In this document: positions 1 through 10,800 of the stretch, one piece after another
Numbering within the stretch: position 1 is the stretch's first letter
Layout: each line of letters starts with the position of its first letter
Assembly (NCBI GenBank): GCA_903929425.1
Contig: CAIYUO010000058.1
Span: 1-64,000 of the forward strand
Length of the DNA stretch: 64,000 nucleotides
Direction: 5' to 3'
Source of the DNA: an uncultured Bacteroidota bacterium
GTDB lineage: Bacteria > Bacteroidota > Bacteroidia > Chitinophagales > Chitinophagaceae
Notes under the pieces: generated by a model
Database searches by the model: none
Told to the model about the DNA's origin: nothing
What the model saw: only the letters and a program-made list of their open reading frames with translations
Translations under genes and position numbers: made by a program

Positions 1-1287
1 AGAATAAGGCGCAAAAACTAAAACAGCTGAGACCGTCAACATCGTTTGCATGGAAGTACGCTCAGTTGGAAAATTCAACATCGCATCAACAAAATAACAG
101 ACTATAGCCATTAAGGAAATAGTAGCTGCGAAATGGTATTGTTTTAATTTTTCATCACGCCATATTTTTAAAGTGAAAAGCCCTACTAATATAAATAGCG
201 TAATGTATAAACCGCCTCCAATAATACCAAGATCCGCAAAAGTTTCTAAATAATCATTGTGCGCATGATAAGGCACATATAAATCATTGGCACGCTCTTT
301 CTCGTATGGAATAGATGCCAATTTCCAATTACCATATCCATCTCCAATAAATGGATGCTTAGTAGCGTAATCAATTGCGGCCTTCCATAAATTCAAACGG
401 CCCGATGACCCTTCGTTTGTGATTTGAATGGATTTAATTCTTGACGTAACAGCTCCGTCAACTAAACTTCCTTCCGAATTACTATCCACCAATCCAAATA
501 CTAGGTTTGCAGAAAAATAGGCTACTACAATCGGAATTAAGAAAAGTAAAATATTTTGAACAATTGCTTTTTTATTATTCTTGTTACTAAAATAAATAGT
601 GGTTATTGAAAAAATAATAAATATTAAAAGTAATCCAACAAAAGTAGAACGGGTACTTAAAATAAATAGTGCAAATGTACCCAAGAATATAGAAGCCGCT
701 CCTATGAATTTGCCTGCCATTTTGGTATGACGGATTAAGTATAGAGCAAAAGGAAACTTAATCAATAAACTCGCTGCCATTACGTTTTTATTACCATTAT
801 TTCCAACGATTGATGCTACACCCAATTTGCTTTCTGTATCCGATACAATGATTTTAAATTGGTTAATCACATAAAGCGCATCAAAAATTAATATAAACGT
901 AAGTATGCAAGCAACTACAAAATAAATTTCACTCAGTTCTTTTTTATAGAACAGTATGGACAAATTCATGAAAATTAAAAAGGTACTTACTAAACGAGCT
1001 AGGCAAACTAAAGCTTCGGTAGGATTGATGGCATAATAATAGGAAGCCAATGCCCAAAGTAAAAATGCAGTATAAACAATGGCGAATTTTAATTTGAAAA
1101 CACCAGCTATAGCCTCTTTATACTGATTATAATTAAAGGTTATATAGGTTAATACCAATAAATCAACGATACTAGTATACAACCATTGCGCTCCCATTAC
1201 ATCGGCACCCTCAAAATCAGGGATAAAATGAACAATTAAATAAAGTGCTGTAAATATGTATAATAATATATTAGATTCTTTTTTCAT
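1..1287 (-). CDS. O-antigen ligase/polymerase-like membrane protein (3' end cut by window)
   Basis: 429 codons are visible from an ATG; the C-terminus lies beyond the left edge. The protein is mostly hydrophobic helices. It has one long extracytoplasmic loop (about residues 265-360) carrying KHPFIGDGYGNW and, at 341-354, HAHNDYLETFADLG. These are hallmarks of the Wzy_C/O-antigen ligase family, which joins or polymerises lipid-linked surface polysaccharide at the periplasmic face of the inner membrane. Its substrate cannot be read from sequence. It starts 43 bases after the metallo-hydrolase gene on the same strand, so co-transcription is possible. No glycosyltransferase cluster is visible beside it; the nearest is a family 9 enzyme 16 kb away. 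The family is well supported; the exact role (ligase or polymerase) is open. Confidence 0.85.
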   Translation of the reverse strand, partial: MKKESNILLYIFTALYLIVHFIPDFEGADVMGAQWLYTSIVDLLVLTYITFNYNQYKEAIAGVFKLKFAIVYTAFLLWALASYYYAINPTEALVCLARLVSTFLIFMNLSILFYKKELSEIYFVVACILTFILIFDALYVINQFKIIVSDTESKLGVASIVGNNGNKNVMAASLLIKFPFALYLIRHTKMAGKFIGAASIFLGTFALFILSTRSTFVGLLLIFIIFSITTIYFSNKNNKKAIVQNILLFLIPIVVAYFSANLVFGLVDSNSEGSLVDGAVTSRIKSIQITNEGSSGRLNLWKAAIDYATKHPFIGDGYGNWKLASIPYEKERANDLYVPYHAHNDYLETFADLGIIGGGLYITLFILVGLFTLKIWRDEKLKQYHFAATISLMAIVCYFVDAMLNFPTERTSMQTMLTVSAVLVFAPYS

Positions 1288-1330
1288 GGAGTAAATTTAA
1301 TAAAATTGCTCCAATTATAAGTAACCCATA

Positions 1331-2734
1331 CTATTCCATAACAAAAGTTTCATGCATTTCAGGCACGATAACTTCTTTGAACCCTTTTTTTCTTAATCTT
1401 TCTGCAAAATGGTCTTGCACATCAGCCTCCCCATGCACAACAAAAATTTGTTTCACTAAATCGGGTGTCTGACAAGCTAAAAATTGCATTAAATCCTCAT
1501 AATCACCATGTGCACTCATACTTCTGATAGAACCAACTTTCGCAATAACTGGATACGTTTCACTATATATTTTCACTTCTTTTTGGCCATTCATTAAACG
1601 CCCACCTAAAGAATGTGGCTCACAATAACCCACTAACAAAATAGCGGATTTAGGATTTTCAATATTGTTTTTTATATGATGCTTTACCCTACCGGCGTCA
1701 GCCATACCTGATGCGGAAATAATTACTTTAGGATGCATGTCCTCATTCAAGGCTTTACTTTCCTCAACTGTTTTGATATAACGCAAACCTTCAAAATCAA
1801 ATGGATCGTCGTCAACCTCTAACACATGTTGTATGGTTTTATTAAAATACTTAGGGAACGCTTTAACCACTTCGGTTGCTTCAATACTCAATGGGCTATC
1901 AACATAGATAGGGATATGTGGCAATTTCCTTTCAATTGACAATTGATTTAATTCGTATAAAATTTCCTGAGTACGACCAACACTAAATGCAGGAATAATT
2001 AAATTTCCTTTTTGTTCAACACAAATTGTTTGGATCCAATGTAACAAATCATCGGGTGTCGTATGAATTAAATCATGTAGTTTATCACCATAAGTACTTT
2101 CAATAATCACAAAATCAGCAGGTGGAAAAACAGCAGGTGATCTTAAAATCATATCACGATACCTCCCAATATCACCACTAAAAGTCAAGGTTTTAACTTC
2201 ACCCCCTTCTTTAATTTTTAAATTTACTGCAGCACTTCCTATGATATGTCCAGCATCGGTATATAGTAATTCAACGCTGCTTGTTATTTGTGTTGGCTTA
2301 TCATATTCAACAACTGTTAAAAGTGGTAATACTAAAGCTACATCTTCAATATCGTATAAAGGTTCGATGGGAGGTAGTCCTTGTTTAGCAAGCCGCTTAT
2401 TACCATATTTAGCATCATCTCGTTGAATCATTGCTGAATCTTTCAATAAAATTTCAGTCAAGGCTTTTGTTGCAGGCGTACAATAAATATTCCCCTTAAA
2501 CCCTTCTTTAGCTAGTTTAGGTAATAACCCTGTATGGTCAATATGAGCATGTGATAATATTACATAGTCAATAGAAGCAGCATCAAATCCGAAGTTGGCA
2601 TTCATCCCATCGGTATCCCTTCCCATTCCTTGAAACAAACCACAATCCAATAAAAAACGTTCTTCATTATCTAAATGCACTAAATGCTTTGAGCCCGTTA
2701 CCGTTCGAGCTGCACCGTGAAAACTTATTTTCAT
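1331..2734 (-). CDS. beta-CASP metallo-beta-lactamase-fold protein (CPSF/RNase-like)
   Basis: 467 residues, full length for a bacterial MBL-beta-CASP protein. The metal-binding motif HAHIDH is at residues 62-67. An inserted beta-CASP domain follows, including the AGRVKHH region, and then the C-terminal SMSAHGDYEDL segment with another metal-ligand histidine. Relatives are RNA-processing nucleases of the CPSF73/Ysh1 class, but many bacterial members have no proven substrate, so RNase is the family expectation and not shown here. The gene lies 28 bases downstream of the MlaE-like permease and 43 bases upstream of the O-antigen ligase-like gene, all on one strand, so it may be mid-operon. No signal peptide is seen; the protein is expected to be cytoplasmic. 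Confidence 0.85.
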   Translation of the reverse strand: MKISFHGAARTVTGSKHLVHLDNEERFLLDCGLFQGMGRDTDGMNANFGFDAASIDYVILSHAHIDHTGLLPKLAKEGFKGNIYCTPATKALTEILLKDSAMIQRDDAKYGNKRLAKQGLPPIEPLYDIEDVALVLPLLTVVEYDKPTQITSSVELLYTDAGHIIGSAAVNLKIKEGGEVKTLTFSGDIGRYRDMILRSPAVFPPADFVIIESTYGDKLHDLIHTTPDDLLHWIQTICVEQKGNLIIPAFSVGRTQEILYELNQLSIERKLPHIPIYVDSPLSIEATEVVKAFPKYFNKTIQHVLEVDDDPFDFEGLRYIKTVEESKALNEDMHPKVIISASGMADAGRVKHHIKNNIENPKSAILLVGYCEPHSLGGRLMNGQKEVKIYSETYPVIAKVGSIRSMSAHGDYEDLMQFLACQTPDLVKQIFVVHGEADVQDHFAERLRKKGFKEVIVPEMHETFVME

Positions 2735-2762
2735 GTGAAAAATTTATTACTACTAAGATAAA

Positions 2763-3500
2763 CTATAATGCTAAAGCTGCCACTATATAGTCAGCAATTA
2801 AAATTAAAATACAACTTACTACTACCGACTGCGTACCAGCCTTCCCAATTTCTAATGCACCTCCTTTAACATAATACCCAAAATAAGCAGGGACAGTACT
2901 TATGATAAAAGCAAAGATGAAAGATTTATAAAAAGCAATATTTATATAATCAGTATTTAAACCACTTCTAATGCCATTAATAAATAATTCATTGGGAACA
3001 GATCCAGTCCAGCCTCCAACTAAATAGCCACCCCATACACCAATCACTGCCGAAATTCCTACCAACATAGGTACCATTGTAAAAGCACCTAATATTTTTG
3101 GAAGGATTAAATAATTTTTGGAATTAATGCCGACAATTTCTAAAGCATCAATTTGTTCAGTAGTGCGCATATTTCCCAATTCACTAGCAATTTTGCTTCC
3201 TACAACGCCTGCCAATACAATAGATAAAAAAGTGGGCGCAAACTCTAAAATCATTCCATCACGAACAATAATACCAATTGTTGATAATGGTATCAAAGGA
3301 TTAACCAATTGAGAAGCGGTTTGAACCGTCATAACAGCACCTAAAAAAAAGGAGATAATCACTACGATGGGTAAAGAACCAATACCAATATCATAACACT
3401 GCTTCATATATTCTTTCCAAAACATACTAGTATTATCTGTTTTGGTGAACATCCCTTTTAACATTAAAAGGTATTTTCCAAAGTGAGTGAAAAAATTCAT
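2763..3500 (-). CDS. mlaE: MlaE-type ABC transporter permease
   Basis: 245 residues with about five or six hydrophobic segments and the MlaE/TGD1 family pattern. The features used are GAVMTVQTA, a long cytoplasmic loop with LGNMRTTEQIDALEIVGI, and a glycine-rich GVWGGYLVGG segment. The family forms the inner-membrane channel of the Mla machine that moves phospholipid between inner and outer membranes. The partner ATPase would normally be adjacent. Here the only MlaF-like ATPase in the window is 11 kb away on the other strand, and no MlaD (MCE) gene is seen. The start lies 20 bases after the malic enzyme stop and 4 bases after a TAAATTTG box, so it may have its own promoter. Confidence 0.88.
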   Translation of the reverse strand: MNFFTHFGKYLLMLKGMFTKTDNTSMFWKEYMKQCYDIGIGSLPIVVIISFFLGAVMTVQTASQLVNPLIPLSTIGIIVRDGMILEFAPTFLSIVLAGVVGSKIASELGNMRTTEQIDALEIVGINSKNYLILPKILGAFTMVPMLVGISAVIGVWGGYLVGGWTGSVPNELFINGIRSGLNTDYINIAFYKSFIFAFIISTVPAYFGYYVKGGALEIGKAGTQSVVVSCILILIADYIVAALAL

Positions 3501-3504
3501 ACAG

Positions 3505-3512
3505 CAAATTTA
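3505..3512 (-). promoter_or_regulatory. candidate -7 box (TAAATTTG) for the mlaE gene
   Basis: On the minus strand the box matches the Bacteroidota -7 consensus TAnnTTTG and is separated from the ATG by only CTGT. A start point about 5 bases downstream of the box would make the message leaderless or nearly so. No clear -33 TTG is visible, and the box lies just past the malic enzyme stop. Confidence 0.45.
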
Positions 3513-3520
3513 GTGAATTT

Positions 3521-5863
3521 CTATTGCTTACGCTTTTTCATGCGTTTCCACCAACTTGTTCTTTGCACTTCAGCATCTGTATCAATTCTGGTTTTAAGTT
3601 GTGCATCTACAACTGAAACGGTAGCCATATTAATGATATTACGCACATCAGATCCCAACTGCAATACATTTACTGGTTTTTTAAGACCTAATAAAATGGG
3701 TCCAATAATATCCACCCCTCCTACTTCTTTCAACAAATGATAAGAAATATTACCTGCTGTTAGGTTAGGGAATATCAACACATTCACATCAGCATCTACT
3801 AAATCACTAAATGGATAATTGTCTCTTAATATTTCTTTATTAAATGCAAGCATACCCTGCATCTCACCATCAACAATTAAGTTTGGATTTTTCTGCTTCA
3901 CAATTCTAGTAGCTTCTGCCATTTTTTTAGCTTCTGGCGTATCGCTACTTCCGAAATTTGAATAACTTAACATCGCTACTCTTGGGATCATATTAAAGTT
4001 GCGCACTTCTTTTGCTACAAGCAAAGTAATGTCCGCTATCTCTTCAGCAGTCGGGTCAATATTTACAGTCGTGTCGGCTAAAAATAAAGGACCTTTTTTA
4101 GTAAGTAATAAATACATACCCGCTATTTTACTTCCATTTTCCTCTACGCCAATAGTTTGTAATGCAGGTTTAATGCCGTCTGCATAGTTTCGAGTTAAGC
4201 CTGATAACATCGCATCAGCTTCGCCTGTTTCAACCATCATCGCACCAAAATAATTTTGAGTACGCATCAATTTCAAACTTTCATATTTATTGACACCCTT
4301 ACGTTGTCTTTTTTGAAACAACAAGGAACCAAAAAATTCACGCTTGGATTCCATTGCATCACTTCGAACATCAATTATTGGCAAATCACTAATATCAATA
4401 TTATTTGCTTCAGCAATATTTCTTATTCTTGTTTCATTACCTAATAAAATTGGATAGGCAATGCCATCATCATAAACGATACTCGCCGCTTTTAATATTT
4501 TAGTATTTTCAGCATCTGCAAATACCAAACGTTTTGGGTCACGTCTTGCCTTGTTACTTAAAATGCGCATCAACTGATTATCAAGTCCTAATCGTTTATT
4601 TAATTGTAAAACATAGTTATCCCAATTTGTAATGGTTAACTGCGCCACACCCGATTCAATAGCTGCTTTAGCCACCGCAGGAGCAAGTGTACTCAATAAG
4701 CGAGGATCCAAAGGCTTGGGAATAATATAGTCATTTCCAAAACATAAATTTTGTTGGTTGTAAGCCATGTTCACAATATCAGGGACTGCTGTTTTAGCCA
4801 ATTCTGCTAATGCTTTCACTGCAGCCAATTTCATGGCTTCATTAATTTGCTTAGCACGAACATCTAATGCGCCTCTAAATATATATGGAAAACCTAAAAC
4901 ATTATTTACTTGGTTAGGATAATCTGAGCGACCTGTTGCCATAATAATATCCTTGCGCACGGCAATAGCCGCCTCATAAGTAATTTCTGGATCGGGATTA
5001 GCTAGCGCAAATACAATTGGATTTTTTGGCATCGAAGCAATCATTTCAGGCGTCACCACATTGCCAACACTTAAACCTAAAAATACATCGGCATTTTTTA
5101 AAGCTTGTGCTAAATTAATATTACTTGATTTTACAGCAAATGGTTTTCTGTCCTCCCCTAAATCGGTTCGGCCTTCATGTAAAACACCGTCCTTATCAAA
5201 CAAAGTGAAGTTTTCATATTTAGCGCCCAATGCAACATATAATTTAATACATGCCATAGCTGCAGCACCTGCACCACTTACAACAAACTTAGCTTTTTCA
5301 ATTTTCTTTTTTTGTAATTCTAATGCATTCAATAAAGCAGCACTGCTAATAATCGCGGTACCATGCTGATCATCATGCATAACTGGAATATTCATTTGCT
5401 CCTTTAACTTTTGCTCGATATAAAAACATTCAGGTGCTTTAATATCTTCTAAGTTAATGCCGCCAAAAGTGGGTTCTAAGGATTTTACAATTTGAACAAA
5501 TTTATCAGGATCTGTTTCATTTATTTCAATATCAAATACATCAATGTCTGCAAAAATTTTGAATAATACAGCCTTCCCCTCCATGACAGGTTTACTTGCT
5601 TCTGGTCCAATATTACCAAGTCCCAAAACGGCTGTACCATTTGTAATTACACCCACCAAGTTTCCTTTTGCGGTGTACTTATAAACATCCGATGGATTGT
5701 TATGAATTTCAGTACAAGGTATCGCTACACCTGGGCTATAGGCTAATGATAAATCTTTCTGCGTTTTAGTTTCTTTCGTAGGAATTACTTCAATCTTACC
5801 TGGACGACCATTGGCATGATATTCTAGGGCTTGATCTTTTCTTAATTTATCTTTATTAGACAT
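3521..5863 (-). CDS. maeB: NADP-dependent malic enzyme with C-terminal phosphotransacetylase domain
   Basis: 780 residues, the usual length of MaeB-type hybrids. Residues 1-430 form the malic enzyme part: the LAYSPGVA motif, the GTAVLGLGNIGP dinucleotide region, and VFALANPDPE. The enzyme decarboxylates malate to pyruvate with reduction of NAD(P). Residues from about 440 to the end resemble phosphate acetyltransferase (LVFADAEN, MLSGLTRNYADGIKPALQ, ANGNISYHLLK-like segment). In characterised family members this domain is regulatory, binding acetyl-CoA or phosphate compounds, and not catalytic. It starts at an ATG with a TAGCTTTG box about 38 bases upstream. The protein is cytoplasmic and links C4 acids to pyruvate; mdh is also in the window. 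Confidence 0.93.
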   Translation of the reverse strand: MSNKDKLRKDQALEYHANGRPGKIEVIPTKETKTQKDLSLAYSPGVAIPCTEIHNNPSDVYKYTAKGNLVGVITNGTAVLGLGNIGPEASKPVMEGKAVLFKIFADIDVFDIEINETDPDKFVQIVKSLEPTFGGINLEDIKAPECFYIEQKLKEQMNIPVMHDDQHGTAIISSAALLNALELQKKKIEKAKFVVSGAGAAAMACIKLYVALGAKYENFTLFDKDGVLHEGRTDLGEDRKPFAVKSSNINLAQALKNADVFLGLSVGNVVTPEMIASMPKNPIVFALANPDPEITYEAAIAVRKDIIMATGRSDYPNQVNNVLGFPYIFRGALDVRAKQINEAMKLAAVKALAELAKTAVPDIVNMAYNQQNLCFGNDYIIPKPLDPRLLSTLAPAVAKAAIESGVAQLTITNWDNYVLQLNKRLGLDNQLMRILSNKARRDPKRLVFADAENTKILKAASIVYDDGIAYPILLGNETRIRNIAEANNIDISDLPIIDVRSDAMESKREFFGSLLFQKRQRKGVNKYESLKLMRTQNYFGAMMVETGEADAMLSGLTRNYADGIKPALQTIGVEENGSKIAGMYLLLTKKGPLFLADTTVNIDPTAEEIADITLLVAKEVRNFNMIPRVAMLSYSNFGSSDTPEAKKMAEATRIVKQKNPNLIVDGEMQGMLAFNKEILRDNYPFSDLVDADVNVLIFPNLTAGNISYHLLKEVGGVDIIGPILLGLKKPVNVLQLGSDVRNIINMATVSVVDAQLKTRIDTDAEVQRTSWWKRMKKRKQ

Positions 5864-5901
5864 GTAATAGATTTATAACAAATGTTAGTTTACAAGTAAT
5901 A

Positions 5902-5909
5902 CAAAGCTA
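5902..5909 (-). promoter_or_regulatory. candidate -7 box (TAGCTTTG) for maeB
   Basis: It matches TAnnTTTG on the minus strand and lies 38 bases upstream of the maeB ATG, in the 116-base gap after the M20 amidohydrolase gene. No strong -33 element was seen. Confidence 0.45.
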
Positions 5910-5979
5910 GTTAAATATTTGAAATCCTAGCTACTTAGTAACTAAATGATTGATTATGAATGAATTTTAAATTAAAACT

Positions 5980-7161
5980 TTAATTGTATAAGCTTACGCC
6001 CAACCAAGCCATCATACCAACTCCATGTGCGATTGCATCCTCGTCCACTTTAAAAACAGGTGTATGTACATTATGAATCGCGTCCTTCGCCTCATTGCGC
6101 ACACCCAATCTGAAAAAGCATCCTGGAATCACTTGAGAATAATATCCAAAATCCTCCGCACCCATTCGGAGCTCAGTTTCTTCCACATTTTCAGCGCCCA
6201 TATATTGGTCAGCTAATTTCCAAGCCGCTTCCGTAATCATTGGTTCGTTGTCAACTGTTGGATAACCTACATCAACTTTAAAATCAATTTCAGCTCCTGT
6301 TGCAATGGCCAAGCCTTTTGCTTGTTGTAACATTAATTCATGCGCTTTAAATCGCCACTCTTCATCCATTGCACGAAAGGTACCCATTAGTTTTACTTCA
6401 CTTGGAATTACATTGGTGGTGTTACCCCCATGAATAGAACATATTGATAACACAGATGGATTTTGAGGATTTCTATTACGTGAAATAATAGTTTGTAAAC
6501 TGGTAATTAATTGTGCAGCTACTAAAACGGTGTCCACTGTTTGATGGGGCGTTGCTGCATGACCTCCACTGGATTTAATACTTACATATAATTCATCGGC
6601 ACTTGCCATGACACGTCCTTTTCTAAAACTTAATTTCCCAAAAGGCAATCCCGGATGCACGTGCAATCCAATAATACCTTGTGGTATAGGGTTTAGCAAA
6701 GCTCCATCCCTGATCATATAACTGGCGCCTCCAGGATTTTTTTCCTCTCCTGGTTGAAACAATAATTTTATGGTGCCTTCAAATTCATTGCGTAATTCCC
6801 ATAAAATTTTTGCTGCACCTAATAAAATAGTGGTGTGTACATCATGTCCGCAGGCATGCATCACGCCTTCCTTTTTTGATTTATAATCAACCTCATTTTC
6901 TTCCAAAATTGGCAATGCATCCATATCGGCACGCAATGCAATAACACGTTTGCTTGGATTTTTTCCTTCAATAATCCCCAACACACCCGTTGTAGCTATC
7001 ACGGTAAAAGGAATCCCAATTTTAGCTAGTTGTGCTTGTACAAATTTACAAGTCTCAAACTCTTGATAACTTAATTCAGGATTTGCATGCAAATGTCTGC
7101 GTATGGCAATATTTTCTGTTTGCCCCGCGGCTGCTAAAGATTTGATTTTTTCTAGTAACAT
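5980..7161 (-). CDS. M20 family amidohydrolase (N-acyl-amino-acid type)
   Basis: 393 residues, typical for M20D amidohydrolases (hippurate, IAA-amino acid or N-acyl-amino-acid hydrolases). The metal-binding motif HACGHDVHTT is near residues 104-113, LLFQPGEE follows, and SSGGHAATPHQTVD marks the dimerisation/lid domain. These enzymes use two metal ions to release an amino acid from its N-acyl conjugate. The specific conjugate cannot be deduced. No signal peptide is seen, so the protein is expected to be cytoplasmic. The gene starts 32 bases after deoC on the same strand and may share its transcript. Confidence 0.88.
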   Translation of the reverse strand: MLLEKIKSLAAAGQTENIAIRRHLHANPELSYQEFETCKFVQAQLAKIGIPFTVIATTGVLGIIEGKNPSKRVIALRADMDALPILEENEVDYKSKKEGVMHACGHDVHTTILLGAAKILWELRNEFEGTIKLLFQPGEEKNPGGASYMIRDGALLNPIPQGIIGLHVHPGLPFGKLSFRKGRVMASADELYVSIKSSGGHAATPHQTVDTVLVAAQLITSLQTIISRNRNPQNPSVLSICSIHGGNTTNVIPSEVKLMGTFRAMDEEWRFKAHELMLQQAKGLAIATGAEIDFKVDVGYPTVDNEPMITEAAWKLADQYMGAENVEETELRMGAEDFGYYSQVIPGCFFRLGVRNEAKDAIHNVHTPVFKVDEDAIAHGVGMMAWLGVSLYN

Positions 7162-7193
7162 AGTAGAGGAATGCTTGAATTTAAAGTTACTAA

Positions 7194-7874
7194 TTAATAA
7201 TTGCTTTTTAAATTTTCAGTGTTGGCCCCCGTTACAATTGCAACCCCAGCGCTACATCCAATACGTGTTGCTCCTGCATCAATCATTTGTTTTGCTGTTG
7301 CAAAATCTCTAATCCCTCCTGATGCTTTAATATTTACTGCGTCAGGCAAGTGTTTACGAAATAACTGAACCGCTTCTACACTAGCGCCTTTATCGGCATA
7401 ACCTGTTGACGTTTTAAGAAAGTCAATTCCAGCAATGCCATAAATATCACAGCACTTTATAATTTCATCATCTGTTAAAACACCTGATTCAATAATTATT
7501 TTTACTGCCTTACCCTTTGAACGGATGATTGGCATGATATGATTTATCTCATCGGCGATAGCTGCCCAGTCTCCATTTTTTATGGCAGAAATATTAGCTA
7601 CCACGTCAAGCTCATCAGCACCATCTACCATAGCTAAAATGATTTCTGCAATTTTCGCTTCTGTTGCGCTGTATCCAAATGGGAAACCTATAACGGTTGC
7701 TACTTTAACATCAGACCCAACAACTTTCTCCTTAGCTAATTTTACAAAATTAGGTGGTACACAAACAGCAACGAATTCATATTGCTTTGCTTCAGCACAT
7801 AATTTTTCAATGTCCGAAACCAAGCAGGTTGGTTTTAAAACTGTGTGATCAATATATTTATTAATACTTATCAT
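7194..7874 (-). CDS. deoC: deoxyribose-phosphate aldolase
   Basis: 226 residues from the ATG chosen here (MISINKYIDHTVLKP). An upstream in-frame ATG at 7895 exists, but the family normally begins at IDHTLLKP and that start would run deeper into secA. The chosen ATG overlaps the secA stop in an ATGA, a typical coupled arrangement. DeoC splits 2-deoxyribose 5-phosphate into acetaldehyde and glyceraldehyde 3-phosphate in deoxynucleoside catabolism. Visible motifs are VCVPPNFV, VIGFPFG, the Schiff-base lysine region DFLKTSTGY and VNIKASGGIRD. No other deo gene is nearby, so its placement behind secA is not functionally telling. Confidence 0.93.
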   Translation of the reverse strand: MISINKYIDHTVLKPTCLVSDIEKLCAEAKQYEFVAVCVPPNFVKLAKEKVVGSDVKVATVIGFPFGYSATEAKIAEIILAMVDGADELDVVANISAIKNGDWAAIADEINHIMPIIRSKGKAVKIIIESGVLTDDEIIKCCDIYGIAGIDFLKTSTGYADKGASVEAVQLFRKHLPDAVNIKASGGIRDFATAKQMIDAGATRIGCSAGVAIVTGANTENLKSNY

Positions 7875-10800
7875 ACTGCATCCTTTCCATGACATGCCTT
7901 GTATTTTTTACCACTTCCACAAGGACAAGGATCGTTACGACCAATTTTAGGACCTACTGTTACTGGAGTTTGTTTTTGTTCACTTGGATCATGGTATTGT
8001 TTTTCGCCAACGCCTTCTTCAGTTCTTCCTGCACTCAATCTACTTAAATCGGTTTTTTCTTGACGCCCTTCTTTCACTGCAGATTCAATCGGTAAATGTA
8101 CATGACATAAAAACTGTACCAACTTATGATTAATCTCAATGTCCATTTTTCTGAACAATTCGAAAGCTTCCATTTTATAAATGACCAATGGATCTTTTTG
8201 CTCGTAGGTTGCTGTTTGAACCGATTGTTTTAAATCGTCCATCGCACGCAAATGCTCTTTCCAAGCATCATCAATTAAATTTAATGAAATTGTTTTTTCA
8301 CCTTGGGTAGCTAGTGCTTGACCTGATGTACTTACATTTTTATCCAAATTAACTAAAACATTGTAAGCCATTTTACCATCACTAACAGGTACAATTACAT
8401 TTTCAATATGATTGCCTTGTTCTAGTCTTATTTTCTTGAATACAGGAATACTTTCCTGCATGATGTCTTTTTTCTTGTACTCATAATGAGCAATTGCTTC
8501 TTGATAAACAGCTTCTACTAAATCATTTTCTTTAGCCGCTGCAAATTCATCAGGGGTGATTTTTGTATCAAATCCACCACTTACAATTAAAGACAATTTA
8601 AAGTCCTCATAGTTGCCCGATGTTTTATGTCCAACAACAATTCCTTCAATTACTTGATAAAAAGCGTTGTCAATATCTAATGCTAAACGTTCCCCAAATA
8701 AAGCATGACTTCGTTTTTTATATATAACGGCTCTTTGCTTATTCATTACATCATCATATTCCAATAAACGTTTTCTTACACCAAAGTTATTTTCTTCTAC
8801 TTTCTTTTGCGCGCGCTCAATTGATTTTGTAATCATGCTGTGCTGAATGACTTCACCTTCCTTATAGCCAGCGAAGTCCATTACTTTCGCAATTCGCTCA
8901 CTACCAAACATGCGCATTAAATCGTCTTCCAGTGAAACAAAAAATTGTGAAGAACCTGGATCACCTTGACGTCCTGCACGACCTCTTAACTGTCTGTCCA
9001 CACGACGAGACTCATGACGCTCGGTACCTAAAATAGCTAAGCCACCTGCAGCTTTAACTTCAGGACTTAATTTAATATCCGTTCCACGACCAGCCATATT
9101 CGTTGCAATGGTAACCGCTCCTGTTAAACCAGCTTCCGCTACTACTTGTGCTTCACGCGCATGTTGTTTCGCATTTAATACATTATGAGGAATATTTTTT
9201 TGACGTAGCATTCTACTCAACAATTCACTCACTTCAACACTTGTGGTTCCCACTAAGCATGGCCTTCCTTTATCTCTTAGTGATTCAATTGCTTCAATTA
9301 CTGCGCCAAACTTTTCACGCTTTGTTTTGAATACCATATCCTGCTCATCAATTCTTACTGCAGGAATATTGGTTGGAATTGACACCACATCTAATTTATA
9401 AATACTCCAAAACTCTGATGCTTCAGTTTCAGCAGTACCTGTCATACCACCTAGCTTATGATACATTCTAAAAAAGTTCTGTAAAGTGATGGTTGCATAA
9501 GTTTGTGTAGCTGCTTCAATTTTTACATTTTCTTTTGCTTCGATCGCTTGATGTAATCCATCAGAGTAACGACGACCTTCCATGATACGACCTGTTTGCT
9601 CGTCGACAATTTTTACTTGACCATCAATCACCACATACTCAACATCCTTATCAAATAAGGTATAAGATTTTAACAATTGATTCACCGTATGGATACGATC
9701 AGCTTTAACACTGTAGTCGGTGATGATCACTTCTTTTTGTTGTAGTTTTTCATCCGCACTTAAAGCAGCATTGGTATCGATTGAATTTAACACCACACTG
9801 ATATCAGGTAATAAGAAAAAGTTAGGGTCTTCACCTGCACCCGTAATTAAATGCAACCCTTTATCAGTTAATTCAACTGAATTGTTTTTTTCGTCAATGT
9901 GAAAATATAATTCAGCATCTACATGATGCATTTCTCTTTGCTGATCGGCTAAATAAAAGTTTTCTGCTTTCTGCATTTTAACCCTAACACCCGGCTCACT
10001 TAAATATTTAATTAAGGCACCGCTTTTTGGCAAACCTCTAAAAGCACGATATAGTGCTAACCCACCGTCTTTCGGATCATCGTTACCCTCACTCAATTTC
10101 TTTTTCGCTTCAATCAATGATTGACTCACTACTTTTTTTTGCGCCTCCACCAATTTTTCTATTCTTGGCTTTAGTTCAAAAAATTGTTGCTCTCCAGTTT
10201 GATGTCCAATGGGACCTGATATAATTAAGGGTGTACGTGCATCATCGATTAATACACTATCCACCTCATCCACCATCGCATAATGGTGCTTTCGCTGAAC
10301 CATTTCCTCAGGTGAGTGCACCATATTGTCTCTCAAATAATCGAAACCAAATTCGTTATTAGTACCATAAGTAATGTCGGCTAGGTAAGCATTGCGGCGA
10401 TCGTCCGTATTAGGCTGATGCTTATCAATACAATCAACCGTTAAACCCAACCATTCAAATAAGGTACCATTCCACTCACTATCTCTTTTTGCTAAATAAT
10501 CATTCACCGTTACTATATGCACCCCTTCTCCAGCCAATGCATTTAAATAAGCAGGTAAAGTGGACACCAAGGTTTTACCCTCACCCGTTGACATTTCGGC
10601 AATTTTTCCTTCATGCAAAACGATACCTCCAATCAACTGCACATCATAATGCACCATATTCCAAGTAACCGGCGTACCTGCAGCTTTCCAAGTGGTTTGA
10701 AATACCGACTGATCCCCTTTTATTTCAACATATTCTTTTTTAACCGATAAATCACGGTCTAATTGAGTAGCACTTGATACCAATTCCTCATTGTCCGTAA

